A DNA stretch of 64,000 nt from Paramecium pentaurelia (GCA_905183005.1 CAJJDO010000022.1:549151-613150); one strand, 5' to 3'. Shown: positions 24,196-36,924, counted from the stretch's first letter. The notes: generated by a model from the letters alone, not told the origin. Program-made: numbers and translations.

Positions 24196-26014
24196 ATGGC
24201 TAATACTTGCCTTTATTCATTAATAAAAGCATCAGATGATAGTTGCCAATATGCAAAAGATAATTGCAATGATCAAACAATATTCCCATTTACACATTAT
24301 TATTTCTGTTAACTTGATGAAAATTGGGTAATATTAATATTGATAGCTGTATATGAATTGAATTAATTATTTATAGCCATTCTTGTTTTTCATATTGTTT
24401 AACTTTTTAGCAAGGACTGTAGATGACTATTTATCACCTGCAGTTACTTTTATTGCAGAATATTTCAAAATGTCATAAACTTTTGCAGGGTATTTACAAA
24501 TAAGTTATGAAGTGTAACATTGATAGCATTTGCAAATGGTGTACCAGACTTTTTATGTGCAGTTTTAGCCTCATAAGATGATGATGGTATATTGATAGCT
24601 GTTGGGAGTATATTTGGTAGTGGTCTATTTATGACAACAATAATAGTAGGTGCAGTAATTTTATTATCAGGAGTAGTGAAAGTATTGATTAAGATAAAAA
24701 TTTTAAGGCAGAGAAAGTACCATTTATGAGAGATATTCTATTTAATGGAGTTGCCATTATATTATTGATGATATTTGCATTTATTGGATAAATTAATCAT
24801 TACATGGCTATTGGATTTTGTTCTTTATATCTACTTTATATAATTGTAGTCTTAGTAAATGAAAATAGTATTAAGAAAAGTAAATAAAATAATTAATTAT
24901 TAGAATAGAGATAGGATGAAATAAATTCATAAGAAGAAAAAAGAGAATAAGAGGAAAAATAATTATTAGCACAAAAAGATTAAGGAGAAGAAGGTAATTA
25001 AGCTATTTAGAATGTTGATGAAGAATTAAAAAAAGAATTGGCAGAATCAATTCCTGAATCTTTCAAGAAACCATTTGGAGAAATGACTACAATCTCTAAG
25101 ATTAAATATGTTTATATAACCTCATTAGAATTTGTTAGAAAAATCACTATTCCTGTTAGCAATCAAGAAAAATATGATAAAACATATGCAGCCATACATT
25201 AACTTGTTTGTCCAATTGCAATGATAGCATTATTAGGATGTATTATATATAGTCAATAAATTTTAAATAGCATTTTCAATGGAAATTTATGAAATTAAAG
25301 TATGGATAATTTTAGAAGTAATTGGATTACTTTTGTTTATTTATTAAATAATATTTGAAATTCCTATTATTATATTGTCTATGGAATGTGTTGTATGTTC
25401 AATTATATGGTGTAAATAAGTTATTTAAGTTTTGATTGATTTCATTTTAGTACTAATTATTTTAATCAATTTTTAGTTAATATAAACAATCACAGGAGTG
25501 AGTTATTCTTATTTAGGTATGACATTTTTAGCATTTGGAAATTCTACTTGTGATTTCTTGGTTAATACTAAATTAGCATCAATTGGTTATGGATTGATGG
25601 CTATGACAGGATGTTTTTCAGGTGGTGTCTTTAATATGTTATGTGGATTTGGTGGAGCTTTAGTAAGATTGACTGCAATTGAAAAATATCCAGGAGTAGT
25701 ATCATTTGATCTATTTAGAGATGCAAAGAGTGATTCATAAACTGATATTGTAAAATTATATATATTAAATTAGATTATAACAAGAATGAATAATTCTATT
25801 GCTTATTGTGTCATTATATTTTCATTGATGAATATTATTATGACATGTATTGTTGTAATTACTAAAAAGTATTAATTTATAATCTATTTTCAGATTCAAA
25901 CTGACTAAAAATTTAGCATATTATTATTTCTTTATTTATTCAGTATTTTTTATTTTCATTACAACTTTAACAATTGCATTAAGTTCAATAGTCAGTTATT
26001 TATCAGAACAATGA
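24196..26014 (+). CDS. Cation/Ca2+ exchanger (CaCA superfamily, NCLX/CCX-like)
   Basis: Starts MANTCLYSLIKASDDSCQYA, a luminal Cys-containing head as in the CCX/NCLX branch. Alpha-repeat 1 reads GVTLIAFANGVPDFLCAVLA, alpha-repeat 2 GMTFLAFGNSTCDFLVNTKL; each keeps the Asn and Asp that coordinate ions. Clusters of about five hydrophobic helices lie on each side of a charged, Gln/Glu-rich cytosolic loop (about residues 190-260). Several introns of 22-30 nt are required, one splitting the glycine just before repeat 1. Family role: exchange of Na+, Li+ or K+ for Ca2+ at mitochondrial, plasma or alveolar-sac type membranes; which membrane is not visible. Ends SVSYLSEQ then TGA. Confidence 0.9.
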
Positions 26015-26335
26015 TTTTGAGCATTATAAATTTTATTTACAAAATATTTAAGTACTTTAATCAAATTATAGTAATTTGAATTTCCAATCATATACTAATT
26101 TGAGTTTGTTACATTACTTTTTTCATTTCTTAGATCCTTTTTATTTTGCATTAATATAGAATAATCTTTAATTTTTTATTAATTTTTTTATTATATTGCG
26201 TAATATAATTGTGATGTTGCGAAATGATTAAATTTATCAATTTTTAAGAACTTTGCATCATCGTTATTATCATTATTAAATACATTAAATCAATCTTCAT
26301 AGTATATAATAATATTATTTCAATTAAATTTTTAA
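26015..26335. other. Intergenic, tandem genes
   Basis: AT-rich spacer between exchanger and bZIP; nothing recognised. Confidence 0.6.
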
Positions 26336-27505
26336 ATGAAAGCTACCTACGACATTATTCCTTCAGATTCCTTAATATAATTAATTAATTCCTCTTATGA
26401 ACTTGATCAAATGACAAACAAATGGATGTTTGGAGAAGAAGATCATCAATAAGCCTCTCCTCCTCATCACGATTAAATAAGGAAATGCAGACCACTTGAC
26501 AAACATAATGAATCAATCATCAATAATAACAAAGACTTATTTAATGTGAACTATTCTAAAAGTGTTTATGTAAATAAAATAAACTCTTTAATTGAAATTG
26601 CTCCTACTTGTCAAGAATCTTCTTTGGCTATTAAAAAAGAGTAATATAAAATAATATACAATATAGATAAAAAACTTATCTTAAAACAAAGAAATAGTTT
26701 GAAAAAGATAATGGATACTATCATGAAGAACAAGGCTTTGATGATAGCAATAAAATAAAGTTAGCAAAGAATAGACAATCTGCAAGAGACTCAAGAAAGC
26801 GTAAGAAAATATATGTGGAACTTCTTGAAATAAAAGTAGCTGAATTAAGTAAATAAATTGAAGTTCTCCAAAAAAACCTTGAATAATAAAATATATTCAT
26901 AAAACATTGTGTCAAGATACCTTCTCTTGTAATAATATTAATCACTATAAATAGATATCAGATTTTAATTTGAGTTATTAAAATTAATTCTAAGTTTTAA
27001 GTTAGAACATAACAAAAAAGCAATTGTAAACTTTAGATGATGAATTTGGAGTGAATTCAGAGAAAAGAGATTATTTATGTAATATCATATTTAATACTTT
27101 GGTTGATCATATATTACCCTTTGATTTAAAAAAAACAATTGAAACAGCTATTAATAGTAATTTATTATACTATATAATATTTAGATCTTGGTATATTCAA
27201 ATTAGGAGAATAATAAGAGATCAAATAATTAATGGAATTCTAACAATAATTCATCTAAAATTATAAAAAATTTGAATTGTAATTATTTTATATTATTTCA
27301 TAGAGCTGCTTTTGATATGGCTAAGTCATATGAATATATAAAGAGAGAAGCAGATAAACTTGAAAAACTTAAACATTAAATGGTATCACTTTTGGGTCCT
27401 TAAAAATATGTCAAAAATATTCTTGATATACAATAACTCCAATAATAAATTATAGTCAAAGAAGAAGATATCAATTAAAAAAGTTATACAAAATATGAAT
27501 TATGA
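26336..27505 (+). CDS. bZIP transcription factor (2 of 2 in window)
   Basis: Starts MKATYDIIPSDSLIQLINSS; four introns (26, 26, 28 and 25 nt) give one frame. The bZIP basic region LAKNRQSARDSRKRKKIYVE sits near residue 150, followed by a zipper (LLEIKVAELSKQIEVLQ). A second helical segment, LGIFKLGEQQEIKQLMEF, and a terminal KREADKLEKLKHQM coiled coil follow. Basic residues and spacing nearly match the protein encoded at 13491-14746, while the flanks differ, so the two are probably old paralogues. DNA target unknown. Confidence 0.85.
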
Positions 27506-27540
27506 ACTCGATTAAAATTTATATATAATTTTTTTATTTA

Positions 27541-28987
27541 ATGGGCAATTGCAATAATACTCGTGATCTAAATGCAGGTGAAATTAAATGTAAATGCACT
27601 CTTTACCATAGTGCCAAATAAATGCGATTATACTTTTTTATATGTTATAGGAAGAGGTGGATTTGGAAGAGTCTGGAGAGCTGAACATAAGAAAACTAAA
27701 CATCAATTTGCTATCAAAGAAATGTAGAAATGCAAGTACTGATTTCTACAATGCTTATAATAGAATTATTAATAAAAAAAGTATTGGTTCTGTGATGAAT
27801 GAGAGATACTTATTAAGCAATCTCAGACATCCGTAATGAAATTTGTTTAACTAGATTTTTAGTAAATATGCATACAGCATTTCAAGATCGAGAAAGTCTC
27901 TATTTAGTAATGGATCTTATGACTGGAGGAGATCTTAGATTTCATATTTGTAAAAATAGGAAGTTTAATGAAGAATAGACAAGTAAAGAAACTATTTTAT
28001 TTCTCTAGAATTTTTCATTATCTGTGTACTTTTAGCCTTAGAGTATCTCCATCACAATACAGTTATTCATAGAGATATTAAACCAGAAAATTTAGTATTT
28101 GATAGAAATGGTAATTATAAAAAACTTACCTAAGTAGGATATTTGAGATTGACTGATCTTGGTATTGCAAGAATATGGAAGCCAGGAAATGATGGAGATA
28201 CAAGTGGAACACCTGGTTATATGGCTCCTGAAGTTATGTGTAGATAAGTTCATGGAGTAGCATCAGATTATTTTGCTGTTGGAGTTATAGCTTATGAATG
28301 TATGATGGGAAAAGTAAAAGTATAAACTTAAAGTAGAGACCATATTTGGGTAAAACTAGAAAAGAAATTAGAGATTAAATTTTGTCTAAACAAATTACAA
28401 TTAAACCTAATTAAATACCAGAGGATTGGTCTGAAGAAGCTGCTGACTTTATTAATCAAATGATTTAAAGAAAACCAGTAAATAGATTAGGATTTTATGG
28501 GCCTGATGAAGTATTTGCTCATCCTTGGTTTAAAAATGTTGATTGGGATACCTATTTAACATAATAAAAATAAGCTCCTTATAAAATTAATGTAAATATA
28601 TGATAAGATTTAATTCAGTCAAATTCCGATAATTTTGATTATAAATTTGCGAACATTAAAGAACCTGAAGGTGAAGCTTAGGCTAAATTAAATGCTGAAC
28701 TTTTGAGAAGAGATTCAATCTAAGAAGCCTTTAATGGATATACTTATAAATCTTAAAATTCGTAATAAACAATATAAGATTAAACTAATTCAAAACCAAC
28801 AACATCAATGAGTTAATAAATTACTCCAACAAAAAAGAAATTACTTGATTCTGAACCATAAGTTGAATTGAAATCTTAAAAAAAATATCATTTAGTTTAA
28901 ACTCCTAGATTCAATAAAAAATTAAACTTTACTGCAGATTAACCTCTTACAGAGAGAGGGTAAACCAAAAAACATTTTGATTTTTGA
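27541..28987 (+). CDS. STK32 (YANK)-like AGC-family protein kinase
   Basis: 425 aa after removing seven introns of 20-28 nt (exon sum divides by three). MGNC at the start predicts myristoylation/palmitoylation. Kinase motifs: GRGGFGRVWRAEH, FAIKEM (Lys), NERYLLSNLRHPFLVNM, MDLMTGGDLRFHI, HRDIKPEN, TDLGIAR (DLG in place of DFG), SGTPGYMAPEV and RPVNRLG-type end region RKPVNRLGFYG. HPFLVN and GGDLR are characteristic of STK32/YANK kinases. The DFG-to-DLG change keeps the metal-binding Asp, so activity is plausible. The tail is Gln/Lys-rich. Only 35 bp separates it from the upstream bZIP stop. Confidence 0.9.
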
Positions 28988-29060
28988 TTTAATTTATATT
29001 AATATTATATATAATAATTATGAGATTGGTAAATACTTATCTGTGACACTAATATATGGT

Positions 29061-30596
29061 TCATTCTAAAGCTTTATCGTTTAATTTATGCAAAAAATCA
29101 TAAGCTACTTAAACTTTATTGTTGCAAATTTCTTTTGTAAATTAATTGAGCATTTACTTAAGCATTTTTCTTAATCTTCTGTCAATCTTTTCTCTGCTAC
29201 TTTGATGCATTTCTTGAAACATATTTGATCCTACTTAAATACTTTTGTCAGTAATTAAATCTATGCTTCTTTTTAAATAATCTATTCTCGTGATTCCATA
29301 AATAAAAAAATTAATTTAATTATTTTAATCAAATATAATGACTAACATAAGAATCATTTTAGAAGAACATACCTTCTGTTTTACATTAAGATTATACATT
29401 TTGATTTCTCAAAGCCTAAGATAATACATTTTCTTTGATTCTCTCTGTAATATTATATTCTGTTGTAATTTATCTTCTATTTTTTAATTCTTTCCTTTAT
29501 CTTAATACTTGACTTGATTTAGGCCTAATATTAAATGTTTTTGTAATAGATTCCATTCCTTTATTAATTTTGTTTTAAATTGATAAATAATTGTTTGGCA
29601 TTTCCCCATATTCAACTCTTTCATCAGTAGTAGTAATTCTATTAATTGATCCCTTTTTGAAATTTGCTAAAGATTAAGTTTTATCTAAAGCATTGTCTAT
29701 AAGCCAATTAAAAGAATGAAGATTAAAATTCATCTTACCTCCATATGGTTTATTTAATATATCTTCTAATTCTTTCTTTTTATCTTAAGCCCAAATAATC
29801 GGTTATCTTTTTCCTTTACTAGATTCAATGATCATCATTCCCAATAATTTATTAGCTACTTTCATAGTTAAAAATTTGCTGGTTCCTTATTCTTTATCTT
29901 CATTATTAACAACACTATCAGAAATCTCTGCATTAAAAAAACTAATATATAATTTAAAATGATTACTCAAACTAAGTATTTCTTTTTTAATGTTTCATTG
30001 GAGAAACAGGTGAAACAATATCTTATTTTGATGGTACAATATCACTTTAAGCATTCAATTTGGTAAATAATTCTTTCTGTAAATCTATTGGAAATTACAT
30101 AACTTTTTTATCTTCTAAATGTGCATTTCGAAATGCTTCAAAAGTTTTTAATTTAGGATCTTAAATAATCACATATATTAATACTTTCTTCATGTTATCT
30201 ATCTTTAATAAATAATCTTATTTTTTTTTCCAAATAATAATGCAATTTTTTAAGTACTTCAATTTCTTTAATTTTGTTAAGTTTCCCTCTTAATTCCAAT
30301 CTCTCATTCATTTTTTTCTCTATATTCTTTTATTTGAGTTTCTCAGATATATATAAGAATTCTTTGACTGATCTGATTTCATTAATGTGTGAATAATATT
30401 TAAGTTATTACACTGACTATGTATCCATAACTTTATTGATGGCCTCTTATTTTTTAAAGTATTCTTCTTTAGGAATGAAGGCTTCAGTTTCTTTTAATCT
30501 TTTAAGATACACTTATTCAACAGTAGTCCTATGTGGAATCTGTAGTTTTGTAGTAATTGCAGGTGGTTTCGTATGAATTAATTATTATTTTGCCAT
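29061..30596 (-). CDS. Unknown coiled-coil protein
   Basis: 484 aa with introns of 25, 25 and 31 nt. Starts MAKQQLIHTKPPAITTKLQI; residues 30-130 are a strongly charged helix (VYLKRLKETEAFIPKEEYFK onward), typical of coiled-coil axonemal or basal-body proteins. A central block FLTMKVANKLLGMMIIES may be a small globular part. No enzymatic motif. I do not recognise it. It converges on the kinase gene with 73 bp between stops. Confidence 0.65.
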
Positions 30597-30720
30597 AAGA
30601 AATTAAAATAATTTATATAATATATTAAAAACAATAACACAAATCATATATCTTACATAAATAATTCAATTCATATATTAATAATAATAAATGATATAAT
30701 AATAAGTATTTTTAAGTTAA

Positions 30721-31631
30721 TCATATAAATGACTTTTAGTTCATAATAGATCTTTTAGCTTCATGAAATTTAGTATAAAAGTCTCTATTATCATTTGATT
30801 TTATAGATTTTTTCTAACTAGATCGTTCAATAAAACTTATAGAATTATTATTTTCTTTTTCTTCTCTTAATATTTAATTATTTCCAATCATAGAATCTCT
30901 AGTTTTATCTTCAATGGCTTTTTAATAGATGTATTATTCTCTTTAAGTAGGATTAATTGATTCAATTCCTCTTAAAGAAACTAGTTATAATTTGACTCCT
31001 CTCATATCACTTATCATTTATTATATGGATCCAGAATCCAAACAAAATTTCCCTTGAATAGTAGGACTTATTTTCTCTTGTCTAACTTATTCAATTAAAT
31101 TCTAAATCTTTTTTTTCTCTTTAACAACAAAATTACAAGCCTCAACACATAATGAAATATTTGGATTAGTACATCCAAAATATTAAACAAGTTATTCATT
31201 ATATTAATTTACTCTATCTGTTTATAGTTTAATTTTAGCCATCAAACTTTCTATTTCTATAAGTTTATCAGCTACTAATTCATCAGCAGCTTATAACATT
31301 TCTTATTCTTTGAGTCTTAATGTTTTGTAAATATCTTCAAAATTAGAAGTAATCTACATTTTAGCTTATCCTACTAAGTCTACTAAATCTTGTTTTTTAT
31401 TTACAACTTTACATTATTCATGTAACAAATATTCACAACAACTTTATAAAGATACTTAAAGTTAATTTCCATTTTCTCTTATTAAATCAAAAGATTTTGA
31501 AATATTTCTAACTTCATGATTTTTATGTAATCCTTATAAATAACATTCCATACAAAAACATTAAGCTTCACAAGTAAAACAATATAATACACAACTCTCA
31601 GTAAGATGTTATTAACAAGTGATATTAGTAA

Positions 31632-31663
<32 letters not shown>

Positions 31664-31986
31664 GATTGATTATGATAATCTGTATGCTATATTTGTTGAG
31701 ATTATTTTGTTTCTAATATTTCACTTCTTTATTCAAAATCATCAGAACAACAAGAAGATTATGGATTCATCTCTAATAAAACTTACACAGCAGATGGATC
31801 CAATTAAGTTTTTGATGAACATATTTAACATATTAATGGAGGATACATAGTAAATGAACCCCACTTTGCTACAGCCTTAGCTGCACAATTCAAACATAAA
31901 TTGTGATCACATTAAAGTGATAGAATTTAATCTACTTATGCTCCACATTTGCAACATTCCAATAATTCACTTTCAGTATCAGACAT
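30721..31986 (-). CDS. RING-like/B-box/coiled-coil (TRIM-like) protein
   Basis: Intronless, 421 aa. N-terminal Cys/His cluster CCKCGAQVD...CDHNLCLNCAAKA...CQICSS looks like a RING-type zinc finger. A ten-Gln run follows, then a B-box: CQQHLTESCVLYCFTCEAQC, FCMECYLQG, LHKNHEV. A long coiled coil (about residues 190-300) comes next. This RING, B-box, coiled-coil order is that of TRIM proteins, which are usually ubiquitin E3 ligases. No C-terminal SPRY or NHL domain is present; the tail is Ser/Lys-rich. The divergent gene starts only 40 bp away. Confidence 0.8.
31633..31662 (-). repeat. (TAA)10 polyglutamine-coding tract
   Basis: Ten TAA codons on the minus strand, read as Gln, between the RING-like cluster and the B-box of the TRIM-like gene. 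Confidence 0.85.
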
Positions 31987-32026
31987 TTAGCAGTTAATAT
32001 AAAATTGCAGTTAATTTTATTAATTA
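31987..32026. promoter_or_regulatory. 40-bp bidirectional promoter gap
   Basis: Only 40 bp separate the start codons of the divergent TRIM-like gene and the gene at 32027. Promoters and both 5' UTRs must fit here or overlap the coding sequences. No TATA or other motif could be singled out in the AT-rich DNA. Confidence 0.6.
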
Positions 32027-32714
32027 ATGAATTAATGTCTAAATAAGCTTTTAGTATTATTCAATCTAGCATATGAGTTTATCTTATAAAAACTTGTAGA
32101 AATACTTTAAACAGGAGGAATCATTAGACCTGCAATTAGAGAACCTCCAATTTTAACACTAGAATTACAACCTATTGATTAATCATTAAAATAACCCTTA
32201 ACGTTACACTCATCTTCCTCAACTCCTGTTTTTACTAAAAATGAATCTATATATAGAAGGGCAGAATCTGAAAAAGAATTTAGAAAGTGTATTATACCAA
32301 AGTATTTTTTTATATTAGTTAAGTCTAGGTGACACAATCAACAAAGTTGAATGCTACTCTAGAGACATATCCTTACTAAATTTATTTGATGAGAAATAAG
32401 ATTCTAATCAAAATCAAAATTAATTAGATAATCATAATATAAGAAATAAATTATAACCAATAATAGAAGAACAAAAAGTATGTAATAATCAAGAGAATAT
32501 AGAAGTTGAAGGAATTAATTAATACTCTATTAATCATTAATAGCATATCTAAAATCAATAAAATAATTAACATTCATAAGAATAAATAACATAAGATTAA
32601 TTTTATTCAATCATTGATAATCCAAACAAAATTACTTAATCAGAATAATTTTATAGCATTATCGATAGAAGTTCTTTTAGGCATAGTTTCAATAAGAATT
32701 TGCCAAAAAAGTGA
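32027..32714 (+). CDS. Unknown Asn/Gln-rich protein
   Basis: 221 aa with one 22-nt intron near 32305. Starts MNQCLNKLLVLFNLAYEFIL, a hydrophobic helix, then Pro-rich IRPAIREPPIL. The C-terminal half is Asn/Gln-rich and contains a direct repeat of QFYSIID. Not recognised. Confidence 0.6.
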
Positions 32715-33068
32715 TATTATTTAATTGTCTTCAATATTATCTATTTCATAAATTTTATTAATTTATTCTAAATATTTCATCAATATTTAAAAGTGTTTAG
32801 ATAGCTTCATAACTCTATATTATCAACCATTTTTTATATAGATAAATACATTTAATTTTAATATAAGTTTATAATAACTAATTATGTATAAGATAATAAA
32901 TAATAATAAATAGGTTTATTAATGAATATATACTTATAGGAATTGATAATATTTTAGTTTTTATATGATATTTTTGATATATTATTTATTCTATATATAA
33001 TATATTATACATTGAACATTTTCATTAACATAATATATATAATATGGTGGAAATAAATTATTATATTA
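32715..33068. other. Intergenic, tandem genes
   Basis: AT-rich spacer; nothing recognised. Confidence 0.6.
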
Positions 33069-33779
33069 ATGAGCACAAAAATTGAGAACTCAGAATAATT
33101 ATATTCGGAATTAACTGATTAAGGAGATGAATCCAACATATTAATAAGTAATCAAGATCCTATAACTTTGTATAATAAAGTAAATATTCAATCATTAGTC
33201 TAGTTTATTAAAGTATATAATGTAGATGATAATAAAGTTAATGGAATAACTTTAAGATATATGATATAAAGTAAAGTGGTTTAATTCATTCATAACTATT
33301 TAAGGAATTATTTGGGAATGGCTGTCTTTTTATTAATTTTGATTCTGCTTCCTTTTATTAATCTATTATTTTACATCTTGCTTTTAGTAGCTTGGGTTAG
33401 ATTATCTTAAAATTATGCAATATTTTAATAGAATATAGGTAATAATTAAAAACAATATTTAGGACAGGTAATGGATCCTTTTGCAAATATGATTGAAAAT
33501 TCAGATCTTTGTGAAATGATGAAAAAAAATTATGTAATCTTTGATATGGAGATTAAAGAAAATGAAGGTTTGCACTTTTCTACAAAGGTTAAGGAAATGA
33601 TTAAAAATAGATCAAATGGAAACAATAAAATTAAATATACAATCTATAATCAAACATTAAAAGAATAATTTTATGGATATCCTAATTCTAGAATAACATA
33701 TTTTAAATGGATTTTAGTCTCAACTCTAATCATAATAGCTCAATTAACATTAATGATCATATATTTTTCTAAGATTTGA
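33069..33779 (+). CDS. Unknown membrane protein with two hydrophobic regions
   Basis: 236 aa if unspliced, 228 if a possible 24-nt in-frame intron at about 33438 is removed. An Asn/Asp-rich soluble head of about 85 residues is followed by a long hydrophobic stretch (MAVFLLILILLPFINLLFYI and on, perhaps a hairpin), a soluble loop and a C-terminal helix WILVSTLIIIAQLTLMIIYF. A small tail-anchored or two-pass protein of unknown function. Confidence 0.65.
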
Positions 33780-33993
33780 AAATTTATATGCTTAAATATG
33801 AATTCATTAGTAAATAAAATTATATTTATTAATCTTTTATTTTTATATTTATTTAAAGATTTGTAATTATATCTTAATTTTAATTAAATGACTAAAATAA
33901 TTATATCTATCTATCTATCTAATAATATCTATATATTTTCAAATGTATTATAAACTAAATATAAAAAATTAAAGTTTTTTCTTAAAATATATA

Positions 33994-35015
33994 TCAATTA
34001 TGAGCTAATATTATTTCATCATTTTATTATGACTCAACTAAACTTAATGTTTTGATAATAGCATCACTCCAATTTTAAGTATACCAATCATATTATTCCT
34101 TTTCTTTTGGATTAAAATAATCAAAACATTCTTAATTAGATAAGTCGTCATCCTTTAATTCTAAAAAGCTTCTCTTTTATTTTTTAATAGATTCAACTCT
34201 TAGATCATTAATCATATTAACATCTTTATGATATATTTCGAACAAATATGAATTTTTTATTCCAATCTCATCATATGCATAATCCATTGCACTACCAAAT
34301 GCCAAATATCCAACATTTTTACTTGATAAACCTGTCTCACACATTGGACAATGATCTTCTCTAATTACATTTAAAACTTTCATTAATTCTTCATAATTTT
34401 AAGCTATAAAATACTTTTAATGAAATACGTTCTTCCATTGAATATGCATGAGGTGTAAATAATCCTGCACTTCCAGAGTGAATTGATAAAAACATATTTG
34501 GTTTATAAGATTTTAAAAGATCTCTGACTGCTTTAGTTTCTGGTTCTGAAAACGGCTCTGGCCCTGAATTTGTTTACATTTCCATATCAGTATATTACTT
34601 GAAATGAGCATCATAGTTTCTATTCAAATCTACATTGTTTTCATTTAATCTTAAACAATATTCTCCATTTTCTACTCTCATCCTTGATAATGGATTAAGA
34701 TTTAAAACCATTTTAATTTAATACTTACTAACATCATATTTATTATTGCAAATAGAATCTAATAAATGAAGACCTTTCTTTATCGTAAATTTAATTACCT
34801 GTTTCAGGACTTATTAATTCTCTTGCATGTTCACCAAACATCAAAAATGCTTTAAATTTAGCATTTTCATTAATTGTAATTATATCAACTTTTGGATCTT
34901 CAATTAAAGTCTCTATTTTTGCACAATTAGAATATTAGTTCAAATTGATAGAATCAAATTGATGATAAAAATCTGGCAAAGCAAAACTTATGTTTAATAA
35001 TAATAAAATAAACAT
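33994..35015 (-). CDS. M14-family zinc carboxypeptidase, secreted or lysosomal
   Basis: 323 aa with two 25-nt introns. The N-terminus MFILLLLNISFALP is a signal peptide. Zinc and catalytic motifs are in the expected order: GEHARELIS (HxxE), NPLSRMRVENG, DLNRNYDAHF (Asn-Arg), LSIHSG (third zinc ligand), SAMDYAYDEIG (substrate Tyr) and YLFEIY (catalytic Glu). No propeptide is evident, as in some M14 members. Ciliates use such enzymes in food vacuoles, so a digestive or phagosomal role is likely; specificity is not readable. Confidence 0.9.
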
Positions 35016-35539
35016 ATATATTTATATATTAAAATTGTAATGATATATGTATTTACATAATTTATATCTAGTAATGTATATCAATAACTTTATTTTAAGT
35101 ATGGAAATAAATGAAAAATATACTATTATTCAAATCATGAATTTTAGAACTATTTATCACATTAAAATAAGTTTATTTATAATCTGTATTCATCATTTAT
35201 TCAAGTATTCAATAAACTAAAAATAATTAGATTTAAAAACCATTCTTTATAATATTATATGAAATAATATAAAAAAATTAATTTATCTTTTGAATTTAGA
35301 TTCATCATTTATTTATTTTTCTTATTATAAGTAGAATTTGATTGATTTCGAAAATTCAACTTATTTATTCTCATAATCTATATTAATTAAATTTTATACT
35401 TTGTAAAGAGAATACTAATAATTTACAAATAATGTAATGTCTAATTTAAATTGTCTCAAATATCAATAATAAAAATACAATATAAATTTTAGCAATAATA
35501 ATTTGAATAGTATTAAAGGAATAAAATTAGTTAAATAAA
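35016..35539. other. Intergenic, divergent promoter region
   Basis: About 520 bp AT-rich; nothing recognised. Confidence 0.6.
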
Positions 35540-36924
35540 ATGCGTCATTAATTAATGTTAAATAAAATCTTTCGTTCCTTTCCTTGTTTCTCTACAATAT
35601 TCCCAAAAAGAAACTTTGCCATAGATTATCTCTAAGATGTTGAAATTATAACTAGAGATTACTATGGAAGTCTAAGAAATATTCTTAAATCATTTTCAAA
35701 TCATAAAATCAACCTTTCCGATATTGAAACATTGAAATTGAATCGTACAGCAAAGTATTTCTATAATAACTATTAGAGAGGACAGAAGATTGTAGTAAAG
35801 TTAACATTTGAGAAGATTGATGATTACAAATTTAATGAATTATTATTTGATCTCTAACAAAGGTATGATGAAGTGGTTATTGATAATGATTCTTAAATTC
35901 CACTTGTTCCATGGTATCCAAGAAATGATGAAGATCTTAAGACAAGTATTACAATCATATATAATTAAGTTGGGTTAATTATGGAAGTCAAAGAAGAAAA
36001 CAATTAAGACCATCCTCAATTTAAAGATTAAGAATATAGAAAAAGAAGAGAAGAAATAGCTAAAATTTCACAATAACATCTTATTGGAGAGCCAGTTCCA
36101 TATATTAGTTATACAGAATAAGAAGAAGCAACATGGAAAAAGATATATTCAATTTTAAGAGAACGTGTTGAAAAAGTCATGTCTCAAAGATACCTAAAGA
36201 ACTTAATGAAAATTGAGAATGCTTTAGGATTTAAATATAAAATACCCTAGCTTAGAGATATCGATGCCTATTTAAAAGCTGAAACAGGGTTTAGAATCAA
36301 AGCCACTCATGGAATTTTAAGTTAAAGAGAATTCTTAAATGCACTTGGCCATAGAGTATTCTGTTGTACACAATACATTAGACATCATTCAACTCCAGAA
36401 TATACTCCTGAGCCTGATATTGTTCATGAACTTGTGGTATAATATTCATTATAACAATTAGGGTCATGTACCATTATTTGCTGACAAAGAAGTTGCAGAT
36501 TTATCTTAAGAAATAGGAATTTTATCTTGTGGAGCTGAATCAAAAGATCTATCAAGACTTGGAACGTTATATTGGTTTACACTTGAATTTGGAGCTTGTA
36601 AGGAAAATGGTCTAATTAAAGGATATGGAGCAGGAATTGCTAGTTCTATTGGAGAATGTGATGTATCAACTATTAAATATTTTATTCTAGAATTTCCCAA
36701 AAGCAAATTATGAAAAATTTGATCCATTTATTCATGCTGATAGACCTTATCCTATTTAGACAGTCTAACCAGTATATATGTATACTGAAAGTTTTGAAGA
36801 AGCTATGCAAGAATTAATTATTTTTGGTAAAAGTCTTTAAAAACCATTTGGATTATATTATGACTTTATAGAAAAAGAATTGAAAGCCACAAAAAGAATT
36901 AAAACACATTTAAATAACCAATGA
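35540..36924 (+). CDS. Biopterin-dependent aromatic amino acid hydroxylase (phenylalanine hydroxylase type)
   Basis: 443 aa with two introns (25 and 28 nt). Residues about 30-120 form an ACT-like regulatory region (VEIITRDYYGSLRNILKSF). The catalytic domain has TGFRIKATHGILSQREFL, FCCTQYIRHHSTPEYTPEPD, the iron motif HELVGH (two His; an intron falls inside it), YWFTLEFG (third ligand Glu) and SSIGECD. Phe, Tyr and Trp hydroxylases share these; substrate is inferred from general similarity to PAH. The N-terminus MRHQLMLNKIFRSFPCFST is basic and hydrophobic, and with the downstream Met at 35555 could act as a mitochondrial presequence, unusual for this family. Confidence 0.9.

Noticed and set aside
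33900..33925. Short (TCTA)n tract considered as a repeat element or telomere-like sequence
   Set aside because: Only a few units; not a telomeric repeat of ciliates (C4A2 or C3A2-type) and not near a contig end.
36506..36727. Minus-strand 73-aa ORF
   Set aside because: Antisense shadow of the hydroxylase catalytic domain.
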